This document shows, piece by piece, positions 8,001 through 14,613 of a DNA stretch of 40,645 nucleotides. The stretch comes from Bacteroidales bacterium (GTDB taxonomy: Bacteria > Bacteroidota > Bacteroidia > Bacteroidales > P3). The notes under the pieces are model-generated. The model did not search any database, had not been told where the DNA came from, and worked only from the letters and a program-made list of their open reading frames with translations. The stretch spans positions 1 to 40,645 of the forward strand of contig JAFZPH010000010.1 in the NCBI GenBank assembly GCA_017550405.1. Reading direction: 5' to 3'. Within the stretch, counting starts at the first letter, position 1. Each line of letters starts with the position of its first letter. The position numbers and the translations under genes are program-made.

Positions 8001-9912
8001 GGGGCGAACAGCTGAGGCTCTTCTGTGTGGGTGTCAAGTCTTTGATGGCTTGCCACACTTGCTGTATCTCGCTGATGCTTAGCTTCGTCTGGTTCAGCAG
8101 GATGAAGTGTTTGTCCAGGTCGGTGTCGCTGTATAGCACATAGCATTCCGCCTCCATTTCAGGGTCGCGCCCGGCTCGTCCTGCTTCCTGAACGTAGTTT
8201 TCCAACGAATCGCTGATGTCGTAGTGTATCACCAGTCCCACATCCTTTTTGTCCACTCCCATACCGAAAGCGGAAGTGGCCACGATGACACGTGCCTCGC
8301 CACTCATGAATGCATTCTGGTTACGCACTTTCGCTTCGGCATCCATCCTGCCGTTGAAGGGGAGCGCCATGATTCCGTCGGCACGTAGCCGGTGGCACAA
8401 CTCATGCGTTTTCCGCGTCCGCGACACGTATACGATGGTAGGACAACTGCGTCCAAGGATGATGTTGCGCAACTGGTTGTACTTGTCGTTGGGGGTATCG
8501 GTGTGGATAACCGAATAGCGAAGGTTTTTCCTCTCCGACGAGGCGGCGAATACTCTCAGCGAGAGATTCAATTTCTGGTTGAAATAGTCGACGATGTCGC
8601 TGATTACCTTCTGCTTTGCCGTAGCAGTGAAACACGACACGGGGATCGGCACGCGTTGTTGCTTCGACTCTTGAAGCTGCTTGATGAAATCGCCAATAAA
8701 GAGGTAGTCCACCCTGAAGTCGTGGCCCCATGCCGAAAAGCAGTGGGCTTCGTCGATGACAAAACGCGCGATGGTGCGCCCCATCAGCAGCCTCTCGATA
8801 GTTTTGGAGCGGAGCATCTCGGGGGCGATATAGAGCAGGTTGGCCGTACCATCGGCCACTTGGGCAATGGCCGATGCCCTTTCGATGGGGTCGAGAAGGC
8901 CGTTGATGGTCACTGCGTCGGCGATACCGCGTTCGGCAAGGTTGTCCACTTGGTCTTTCATCAACGATTGCAGGGGCGAGATGACCACCGTCAGGCCGTG
9001 TATATTGCGTCCAGACATGAGAGCAGGCAATTGGAAGGTGAGCGATTTCCCGCCCCCTGTGGGAAAGATGGTCAGCAGCGATTCACCCCTTATGGCGGAT
9101 TCTACTGCTTGCTGCTGCATGGGTACGCCGTCGAAGGTACGGAACTTGTCGTAGCCGAAGAACTCTTTCAGCCCTTGGTGCGCATCGAGCCGTTGCCTGC
9201 AGTATGGGCATCCATTGCAAGGTGTGTTGCACAGGAGGTTCATCACATTGGCCACCCTGGGGTAGTTGCGTGTCACCCATGCGGGGGTGTGCGACTTCAT
9301 GTCGTCGGCTCCTATGATGGCAAGGGCGTAGGCCAACTCGACAGGGTAGTGCTTGACTACTGCGGAGATGTTCGCATGGCTGCAGATTTTTCCTTCATAT
9401 TCCCTGGCTATCAACTGCACGGTGTCGCAGTTGGGGAGATTCACACCCAAGTATTGAAAGAAACCGCTAAACTCTTGAATATCCTTCAGCAGGTGGTAAA
9501 GGATTGCCTGGCGTGCGGCAGGCAGTTGGTGCCATGCTGCCACTTCGTCGTTGAAAAGGTCGCGGGCTTTCAGTGCATCGTTGGCCGGGTTGTTGATTTG
9601 GTCGGCCTGCAACTTGTCGTCTTTGACCAGACGGTGGTAAGGTTTCTTGGGGAAGAGCAGGGGGGAAAGAAACAGCGTATCAATGATTAAGTATCTATCG
9701 GTAGGGAGTGTCGTGTGGTGCTCCAACTTGGATAGGTATTGCAAGTCGTGATGGATAATGTTGTGGCCACACAACACTGTGCATTTTTCTATAAACGACA
9801 TAAATTCATCGAACGAACGGGTATGCACCACGGCACCGTCTTGGCGCACGGCTCCAAAGTCGTTGATTTGGCGGCTTTGGACACTTACTTCGGTATCGAT
9901 GAATGCTATCAA
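5095..9912 (-). CDS. Giant DnaQ-like exonuclease / RecQ helicase / UvrD helicase fusion
   Basis: One uninterrupted 1605-aa ORF. Domains in order: a DnaQ-like 3'-5' exonuclease (residues 1-165; FIDTE at the very start, CGHNIIHHDLQYL near 48); a four-cysteine knuckle C228-X3-C232-X2-C235-X2-C238; a RecQ helicase (Walker A PTGGGKS near 285, DEAH near 386, the QEAGRAGRD motif); winged-helix-like regions; and a complete UvrD/PcrA helicase (Walker A GPGSGKT near 1074, VIDEAQDMG near 1179, GDDDQNIYQFRGS, STIHKAKGREFD near 1441). It would unwind and trim DNA in repair or recombination. The start is TTG at 9912: no ATG, GTG or other TTG exists between it and the upstream in-frame stop, and the exonuclease motif begins at codon 3. 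I see no promoter directly upstream. Confidence 0.9.
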   Translation of the reverse strand: MIAFIDTEVSVQSRQINDFGAVRQDGAVVHTRSFDEFMSFIEKCTVLCGHNIIHHDLQYLSKLEHHTTLPTDRYLIIDTLFLSPLLFPKKPYHRLVKDDKLQADQINNPANDALKARDLFNDEVAAWHQLPAARQAILYHLLKDIQEFSGFFQYLGVNLPNCDTVQLIAREYEGKICSHANISAVVKHYPVELAYALAIIGADDMKSHTPAWVTRNYPRVANVMNLLCNTPCNGCPYCRQRLDAHQGLKEFFGYDKFRTFDGVPMQQQAVESAIRGESLLTIFPTGGGKSLTFQLPALMSGRNIHGLTVVISPLQSLMKDQVDNLAERGIADAVTINGLLDPIERASAIAQVADGTANLLYIAPEMLRSKTIERLLMGRTIARFVIDEAHCFSAWGHDFRVDYLFIGDFIKQLQESKQQRVPIPVSCFTATAKQKVISDIVDYFNQKLNLSLRVFAASSERKNLRYSVIHTDTPNDKYNQLRNIILGRSCPTIVYVSRTRKTHELCHRLRADGIMALPFNGRMDAEAKVRNQNAFMSGEARVIVATSAFGMGVDKKDVGLVIHYDISDSLENYVQEAGRAGRDPEMEAECYVLYSDTDLDKHFILLNQTKLSISEIQQVWQAIKDLTPTQKSLSCSPLEIARQAGWGDETNDIETRVKAAISALERAGFVERSNNVPHVFATGITVGNMDEARRRLTISPFFDERTREEAARIIRSLISCRATSGNSDGEAESRIDYLADMLGMSKETVIRNVNLMRQEGLLADSHDMQAWITKSTTGKELEQTLRLEHFLLSQLKDGTNILHYKEINEAAINAGIANSTVRRIKTMLYFLSLKGYLRKEEHTAADLVNIELLTDTQTLMAKFERRMELCRFVVRELTAVIQEANKQNQLSGERGDLERKSLVNFSEVELLNHYQSTTQQLQFGNREEITLTDMDEALLYLSKTSLLKIAGGFLVIYNTMQLKRKLERRARYGKEQYRLLDEFYKQRIQQIHIVGEFARMMVSDYNAALLFVKDYFQMDFRKFISKYFKGERKSEINNNITPAKYKQLFGSLDSCQLNIINDKVSKYIVVAAGPGSGKTRVLVHKLASLLLLEDVKHEQLLMLTFSRSAATEFKIRLMELIGNAAHYVDIKTFHSFSFDLLGRPGNLDDADSVVLKAATMIENGEVEESKIAKSVLVIDEAQDMGNDESRLLLSLMRRNEDMRVIAVGDDDQNIYQFRGSDSAHLRALVSDHGATLYEMTTNYRSAGSIVSLANRFATLLPNRMKQTPCQPFRKEAGATVLHMYGNTGFLPSVVEHIAKSGVHGFTCLLTTTNDDAMQAVFLLEQQGIHARLIQSLNGFRFSQLAEVRYFLKQLDTLATTAEGNNTDSVIPYSLWNKAKERTMNAYSTSSCLDTLKAFFTDYEATHRTLYRSDLREYLFESNIEDFFSSDTTSVTVSTIHKAKGREFDTVYLLFPSNRELTEEQLHTLYVAITRAQNNLQIHTNIPLFNAFRIPTTTHPDQPTPPQPLRIALSLRDIYLDYCKEHKSDILRLRSGDPLLYSKDYLLAPGIGPVARLSTSMQQTLRKLESRGYHVTSAEISYIVAWHSRDDEQDFAICLANLTLVV

Positions 9913-9936
9913 TATGCTATCTCTTATACTGTTTGT

Positions 9937-9972
9937 AAATGAAAAGGATGCCCTGGAGCATCCTTTTCATTT
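9937..9972 (-). terminator. Perfect 15-bp hairpin between the lipoprotein gene and the helicase fusion
   Basis: Arms 9937-9951 and 9958-9972 are exact reverse complements around a 6-nt loop. On the minus strand the second arm contains CCTTTTCATTT, so the U-rich tract is mostly inside the stem. It most likely terminates the fimbrillin-like lipoprotein gene (stop at 10063). It lies only 25 nt upstream of the TTG start of the helicase fusion, so it could also act as a 5' leader structure of that gene. Confidence 0.65.
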
Positions 9973-10062
9973 TCGAAAATCTTGAACACTATTGAAATCG
10001 AATTTCAGGATAGTGCTTTTTCCCTGTCGAAACAGGGAGAAGAAAAATCAACTTTCGGCAGA

Positions 10063-10863
10063 TTAGAAGTTGAGGTTGGCGCTACCGAGAACGATAGAGG
10101 TAACCTGGCTACGACCGATGTTGATAGATTTGTCGGCTTTGAGAGTCTTAACGCACTGGCGGCCATCGTTGGTGTTGATAGTGATGACAACACCGCGATA
10201 GTTACCGTGAGGCAGAGTGATGTAGAAGTCCTTAGCAGTGGTGATATCCTGAGCCTCGGTGAGGTTCAAAGTAACGTTGTTGGTACCATTACCAAGATAG
10301 TACATGGTGGGGATGATACCGCTGTTACGCACTCTGTACTCGCCATTGAGGTTGGCATCAGCAGCAGAGATCTGGATGGACTCAATGCTAACGTTCTCTT
10401 TCTGGAGGTTCAGTTTCAGAGCACCGCAGAGGTTCTTGAAGGTAAGAATCTCGCTGTCGGACTCAGCATACATGGGGAACTCAGTCAGTCGGCCGTCAAC
10501 AGAATTCACAACTGCAGGAATCATGACCTGGTTAGCAGAAGTTGCGATGCTGACAGGATAGAAAGCGGTATAAGGGGCATCACCGGGGTTGGCGGTACCA
10601 TCACCGAAATCGATAGTGGTCTGGTTGGTGCCGTGAGGAATAGCGGTGAAAACGCCGCAACCTTCGGTACCGTAAACGATAATCTGGTCGTTAGCTTCCC
10701 AGTTGACGTGCACACCGTCAAGAACGGTTTTGGACTCCATGTCGGTGCAAGCCTCAATAGAAGCAGTAAAACGCATATTCTCTACTTTTGCCTCTTTCTG
10801 GCAAGCAGTGAAACCCATGGCGAGGGTCATAACAGAGAAAATGGACAAAAATGCTTTTTTCAT
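10063..10863 (-). CDS. Fimbrillin-like surface lipoprotein
   Basis: The 266-aa product starts with a lipoprotein signal peptide: MKKAFLSIFSVM, a hydrophobic core, and a lipobox ending at C21 (GFTAC). It should therefore be acylated and held on the outer membrane. The mature part contains KTVLDGVHVNWEANDQIIVYG near residues 44-64, a signature of the Bacteroidetes fimbrillin/Mfa-like lipoprotein superfamily, and is rich in beta strands, ending with KSINIGRSQVTSIVL. The gene follows the small peptide gene by 45 nt and is probably co-transcribed with it. Whether it is a pilus subunit or an isolated adhesin cannot be told: no other fimbrial genes are near. Confidence 0.75.
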   Translation of the reverse strand: MKKAFLSIFSVMTLAMGFTACQKEAKVENMRFTASIEACTDMESKTVLDGVHVNWEANDQIIVYGTEGCGVFTAIPHGTNQTTIDFGDGTANPGDAPYTAFYPVSIATSANQVMIPAVVNSVDGRLTEFPMYAESDSEILTFKNLCGALKLNLQKENVSIESIQISAADANLNGEYRVRNSGIIPTMYYLGNGTNNVTLNLTEAQDITTAKDFYITLPHGNYRGVVITINTNDGRQCVKTLKADKSINIGRSQVTSIVLGSANLNF

Positions 10864-10908
10864 TTGTTTGAAATGTTTTTTTTGTTTTACTGAATTGTTT
10901 TTAATCGA

Positions 10909-11067
10909 TTAATCAAAGTCGCTGCCGCCATGGACCTCGCCGCTGCTAATAAGATCTTCGTTACTACCAGTGGGGTCAACGTTGCTAACCTGAAACCCTT
11001 TTTCGACGCGGGCCCGCAGCACTTCTACCATTGGAGTGTCGTACTCCTTCTTCATGTTTTCTTTCAT
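10909..11067 (-). CDS. Small acidic-tailed peptide upstream of the lipoprotein
   Basis: This is a 52-aa ORF if started at ATG 11067, or 48 aa from ATG 11055. The sequence KKEYDTPMVEVLRARVEKGF, followed by a polar Gly/Asp/Ser tail ending in GGSDFD, resembles a loose class of small Bacteroidales proteins with the pattern KKxYxxPxxEVxxxxxExGFxxSN, whose function I do not know. It has no signal peptide or cysteine. A good promoter (11173-11202) lies about 100 nt upstream, and the lipoprotein gene follows after 45 nt, so the two genes form a unit. The longer in-frame ORF up to 11127 is rejected because the region before 11067 is A/T-rich leader. Confidence 0.65.
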   Translation of the reverse strand: MKENMKKEYDTPMVEVLRARVEKGFQVSNVDPTGSNEDLISSGEVHGGSDFD

Positions 11068-11172
11068 TTTTTGTTGTTTGTGTATAAATTTAATTTGGGT
11101 TCTATTTATACCTATTAACAGCCTCATGCAGGCAGAACCCTTAACCTACCTTTCGGCATTAAAATGACGGTG

Positions 11173-11202
11173 CAAAAATACGAAAAAATATTCACTCCAC
11201 AA
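11173..11202 (-). promoter_or_regulatory. Promoter of the small peptide/lipoprotein unit
   Basis: On the minus strand TTG lies at 11200-11202, then 19 nt, then TATTTTTG at 11173-11180. This is a full match to the Bacteroidota consensus. The remaining part of the gene-free stretch 11068-11458 is very A/T-rich; I see no gene, RNA or convincing terminator in it. Confidence 0.65.
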
Positions 11203-11458
11203 TACAATAGGGTATATATTTTGTTCTTTTTTATGTAATATATTGTTTTGTGGTTGATTATTAGTTCTTTACAATGTGGCTGAAAATGGTTTTTCTCCTC
11301 TTTTTTGCTTCGTAAGTCCATCTTTTTTCAGAAAAATAGAGGCCATTTTTCCATTTTTGGCACTCCTGCAACAAGCGAAAAATAGGAAATTCGTGTATTG
11401 TATTTACCTACAGCGATTTAACTGTTTTTTGCCAAGCTGGAAGCAGGCTAAGATGTAG

Positions 11459-11917
11459 CTATTGATTGATTGTGAATTTGAAGCTGCGGTAGCGCGACGT
11501 GGTGGATGGATTCTCGGTGATGCGAAGTTTCTCGTTTCCGAAACTCATGATGCGGTGGTCGTCCTGGTTTTCTGTGCGGTAGACGGCAAAAAGGTTGTAG
11601 AATTGGTCGAGGAACTCTTTTGACCGTATGTCGATTGTAAGCTCGTAGCACATCTCATACTCCGCATCGAGTTTGAAGGTGCATCGATAGTCGGCGGTGT
11701 TGATAATCATCACACCCTCCACACCGTTGCCTGCAGGCATATAGGTGATGTCAAACGACTGGCTCTCGGCTCTTTCGTTGCCGACAAAGGCTCCAAGCGA
11801 CTGGATAATATGGTGCGCATCGCGACCCAACTGCTCGGGGATGTAATCCGGTTGGGTTTGACTCCATGCGGTCGCACTTGTCGCGATGGCAAGGAGCAGG
11901 AAAAGCATCTTTCTCAT
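11459..11917 (-). CDS. Small secreted protein of unknown function
   Basis: The 152-aa product has a clear signal peptide (MRKMLFLLLAIATSATAWSQ, with cleavage likely after AWSQ) and a mature part of about 130 residues without cysteine motifs or membrane segments. It contains IINTADYRCTFKLDAEYEMC and a C-terminal STTSRYRSFKFTINQ. I do not recognise the family. The in-frame ORF runs further upstream into the phosphorylase gene, but ATG 11917 is preferred: it gives the signal peptide and begins 2 nt after the uridine phosphorylase stop, which indicates translational coupling. It is presumably exported to the periplasm. Confidence 0.8.
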   Translation of the reverse strand: MRKMLFLLLAIATSATAWSQTQPDYIPEQLGRDAHHIIQSLGAFVGNERAESQSFDITYMPAGNGVEGVMIINTADYRCTFKLDAEYEMCYELTIDIRSKEFLDQFYNLFAVYRTENQDDHRIMSFGNEKLRITENPSTTSRYRSFKFTINQ

Positions 11918-11919
11918 TG

Positions 11920-12786
11920 CTATGATATTTTTTCGATTATACTTCCGATAGTTTGTTTCATGGCTGGGTGGTAGTCGTTGAGGAACGTACCCGCCGGCCG
12001 GTTGGCGATAATCAGGCATACGGTAAGGGCTTGGTGTCCCAACGCCTGGGCGAAGCCGTAGATGGCCGATGTCTCCATCTCAAGATTGGTGACGGGTGTG
12101 TCGTTCCATGCAAAGGCTGCCAACCGTTCGTTCAGCTGCTCGACGCTCGGTGCAAGGCGGATGTTACGCCCTTGGGGGCCATAGAATCCGGGGGCAGTGA
12201 CCGTGATGCCTTTTACCATCCCGTCGCCCACGCGGTCGAGCAACGCTTGGCTGCCTTCCACACAATAGGGTGTGGCCAGCCGTGGGTCGAGTTGCATGTG
12301 CTGTTCGAAAGCACGTTCCATGTCGGGCATAAAGCCCTCGGTCCCATGTTGGTAATAATTCATCAGCCCGTCAAGGCCTATGGCGTAGCGTGCAGCGACC
12401 AGGCTGCCGCATTCCACCTCGCGCTGCAGCGACCCGCTGGTGCCTATCCGCACCATGTTCAGCCTGCGGTGGCAGGGGAGGGGGGAGCGGGTGGCGAGGT
12501 CGAAATTGGCTGCAGCGTCCAGCTCGGTACAAACGATGTCGATATTGTCGCACCCCATCCCTGTCGACAGCGCGGTGAATCGGGTGCCGTGGTATCGGCC
12601 CGTCAAGGCGTGCAGTTCACGGTTATACGACTCGTGTTCAATGTTTTCGAATATATCCTTAAACATATCCACCCGTTGGGGGTCGCCCACCAGCAGCACG
12701 TTGTCGGCCAGTGTGTCGGCGGTGAGATGAATGTGGTAAAGGCTCCCGTCGGGAGCCAATACCAGTTCGCTTTCTTTGATAGCCAT
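11920..12786 (-). CDS. udp: Uridine phosphorylase family nucleoside phosphorylase
   Basis: The 288-aa protein belongs to the PNP/UDP phosphorylase family, which cleaves nucleosides with phosphate to give the base and ribose 1-phosphate in pyrimidine salvage. Family features are VLLVGDPQRVDMF (phosphate loop, about residues 30-42), STGMGCDNIDIVCTELDA, RIGTSGSLQ, and the ribose-binding NLEMETSAIYGFA near residues 240-252. The layout is like that of Bacteroides uridine phosphorylases. It lies 32 nt after the His/Arg-Ser-rich secreted protein and 2 nt before the small secreted protein. The exact base preference cannot be read from the sequence. Confidence 0.88.
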   Translation of the reverse strand: MAIKESELVLAPDGSLYHIHLTADTLADNVLLVGDPQRVDMFKDIFENIEHESYNRELHALTGRYHGTRFTALSTGMGCDNIDIVCTELDAAANFDLATRSPLPCHRRLNMVRIGTSGSLQREVECGSLVAARYAIGLDGLMNYYQHGTEGFMPDMERAFEQHMQLDPRLATPYCVEGSQALLDRVGDGMVKGITVTAPGFYGPQGRNIRLAPSVEQLNERLAAFAWNDTPVTNLEMETSAIYGFAQALGHQALTVCLIIANRPAGTFLNDYHPAMKQTIGSIIEKIS

Positions 12787-12818
12787 AGTGTGTCCTAACC
12801 TGTTACAAGTTCTTTATC

Positions 12819-14186
12819 CTAACGGTTGCGGCCGGTGTTTCCGCTGCGGGAAGCATTGCTGCGGGTGGAGGACTGTTCTTCGCGCGACGAAGAGCTTACG
12901 CCTGAGCGTGACGGTGTCTCGGCGGTGCTGCCGCTGCGGGTGGTCGTCGTGGCTTGACGGCTGGAGTTTGTGCGTGTGGTCGTGCCCGTTGCGCGGTTGT
13001 TGGTGGTGGAGTTGTTGCTGCCGCGTGTGGCGGTAGGCGTTTCGCGGCTGGTGCCGGTGTTGCTGGAAACACCTGTGGAGCGGCTGTTTTTGTTGTTGCT
13101 GCTGTTTCCGCGCTGAGTGGAGCTGTTGTTGCCTCTAACCTCGGTACCGGATGTACTGCGGGTCTCTTTTTCAATCTGCGATTCGCTGCTTACATTGCCC
13201 CGCGACGAGTTGTTGCCGCTGCGTGAGGGGGAGACACCCGAGTTGTTGCCGCTGCGAGAGGATGAGGTACCCGAATCGTTGCCACCACGCGACGAGTTGC
13301 TGTTGCCGCGCGTTGAGGAAGAGCCTGAGCGTGAAGCAGGATTGTCCTGACTGTCGCCGCTGCGCGAAGAGATGTTGTTGCCGCGTGTGCCGCTGCCGCT
13401 CAGCGACTCGGAACGGCTCGGGGCAGTGGTGGTAGTGCTGCGCCCTGTTGTGCGGTCGGTGTTGGTGATGGTGTTGGTCTTGCGGTCGCTGGTGATGCGG
13501 CTGCCACTGCGTCCGGTGGGGTTGTTCTGCACAGAAGTGGTAGAACGCGGTGCGGTGACATTGCCAACCAGTGGCAGGTCGTCATATTGGTAGCCGTTCT
13601 GCGTGGAGTGGTAGCCAGGACGCTCGCGACCGGGGGTGTAGGGCTTGGGAGGCATGGGGGCAGGATGATGCGGGTGACGCAGATAGTAGGGGTGATAGTG
13701 GATGTGCGGATAATTGCGCCAGTGCCAGCCCGGACGGTGGATATCGTAGTGGTAGGTGTAGTAGTACACCTTGGGACGGGGTGCGCGGACGAAAGGATTG
13801 TAAGGCGGCATGGCCCAGGCGAATGTCGGGCGTATGTGCGTCGTGCGGAACCGCAGGTACTGCGCCGCGCTGTAGATTTTGCCATACTGCACCAGATAGA
13901 TGCACTCCAAGTCGATGGGCATGTATATCTCCTCGCCCGTGTAGGCGTCGTAGCCGTATAGCCATATCTCGTAGAACGACGAGCTGATTTGCTCTGCCCA
14001 CACCTCGTTGATGAGTACGTAGGTGGGCAGTTCGTCCTCGTAACCGCAGTAAATCATCAGTTCGTCCTGACTGTTGAGGCAGGCGACTGTGCGTGCTGCT
14101 TGGTTGTAGGTGAAATAAAGGATGTTGTTGGCTTTTACCGTGATCGTGGCCATCATCAGTGCCAGTATCAGAACAAGCTTTTTCAT
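12819..14186 (-). CDS. Secreted protein with a His/Tyr-rich linker and a long Arg/Ser/Asn/Gly tail
   Basis: The 455-aa protein has a signal peptide (MKKLVLILALMMATITVKAN). A compact domain covers about residues 21-125, with DELMIYCGYEDELPTYVLIN. Residues 125-190 are extremely rich in aromatic residues, histidine and proline, for example HYDIHRPGWHWRNYPHIHYH. From about residue 200 to the end the protein is low-complexity Ser, Arg, Asn, Gly and Thr with repeated SRSGNNS-type units, highly basic and probably disordered. I do not recognise a family. The histidine-rich part could bind metal, and the basic tail could bind polyanions; both are guesses. It is the first gene of a closely spaced group with udp and the small secreted protein. 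The low-complexity DNA makes many spurious ORFs in other frames. Confidence 0.8.
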   Translation of the reverse strand: MKKLVLILALMMATITVKANNILYFTYNQAARTVACLNSQDELMIYCGYEDELPTYVLINEVWAEQISSSFYEIWLYGYDAYTGEEIYMPIDLECIYLVQYGKIYSAAQYLRFRTTHIRPTFAWAMPPYNPFVRAPRPKVYYYTYHYDIHRPGWHWRNYPHIHYHPYYLRHPHHPAPMPPKPYTPGRERPGYHSTQNGYQYDDLPLVGNVTAPRSTTSVQNNPTGRSGSRITSDRKTNTITNTDRTTGRSTTTTAPSRSESLSGSGTRGNNISSRSGDSQDNPASRSGSSSTRGNSNSSRGGNDSGTSSSRSGNNSGVSPSRSGNNSSRGNVSSESQIEKETRSTSGTEVRGNNSSTQRGNSSNNKNSRSTGVSSNTGTSRETPTATRGSNNSTTNNRATGTTTRTNSSRQATTTTRSGSTAETPSRSGVSSSSREEQSSTRSNASRSGNTGRNR

Positions 14187-14246
14187 GGTGGAATATGTTT
14201 AAAAGTTTCTTTGTTATTATGTACTTGCTATTGCTGTTTTATTTTG

Positions 14247-14254
14247 CAAAGATA
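14247..14254 (-). promoter_or_regulatory. Minus-7 element upstream of the His/Arg-Ser-rich gene
   Basis: TATCTTTG on the minus strand at 14247-14254 matches the Bacteroidota minus-7 consensus; no TTG lies at the usual spacing. The gene-free stretch 14187-14613 also contains an 8-bp inverted repeat (14339-14346 with 14351-14358, loop TCGT) upstream of this box, and the hairpin at 14543-14568. I see no gene in it. Confidence 0.5.
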
Positions 14255-14542
14255 CGTTTTTTTTTCCAATTGGTGGACTTTTTTTCATTCTTGCAATGTT
14301 GGACCGGATGTTATGCCGACAGGCAGTAGGTTCGTTCAATGCTGTATCGTTACAGCATCGTTGCAATATCGTTATCCTTTATGGGGATTGGGAACGAGGC
14401 GGAAACTAGCCTGTAAGTATCCTGTATTGAAGGGAGTTAGTGGTGTTTTATGTCAATTTTGACAAGGGAACACCCCGTGGGGCCGGTGTCTTCGAAAGGC
14501 ACAGTGGGACGTGTTTGTCGGAGCGGACGCGCTAGAAAACGT

Positions 14543-14568
14543 GGCCACACAGCGGGATGGGTGTGGCC
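14543..14568 (-). terminator. Probable terminator of the alanine symporter gene
   Basis: Arms GGCCACAC (14543-14550) and GTGTGGCC (14561-14568) are perfectly complementary with a 10-nt loop. On the minus strand the stem is followed by ACGTTTTCT. It lies 46 nt beyond the symporter stop. Confidence 0.5.
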
Positions 14569-14613
14569 TGAGCGGCACATGGCAGGGCGGTCAGCAGTGC
14601 CGCGGTCGGGGTT

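Noticed and set aside
8392..9690. Plus-strand ORF of 432 codons
   Set aside because: It is antisense to the RecQ part of the helicase fusion, which carries intact motifs.
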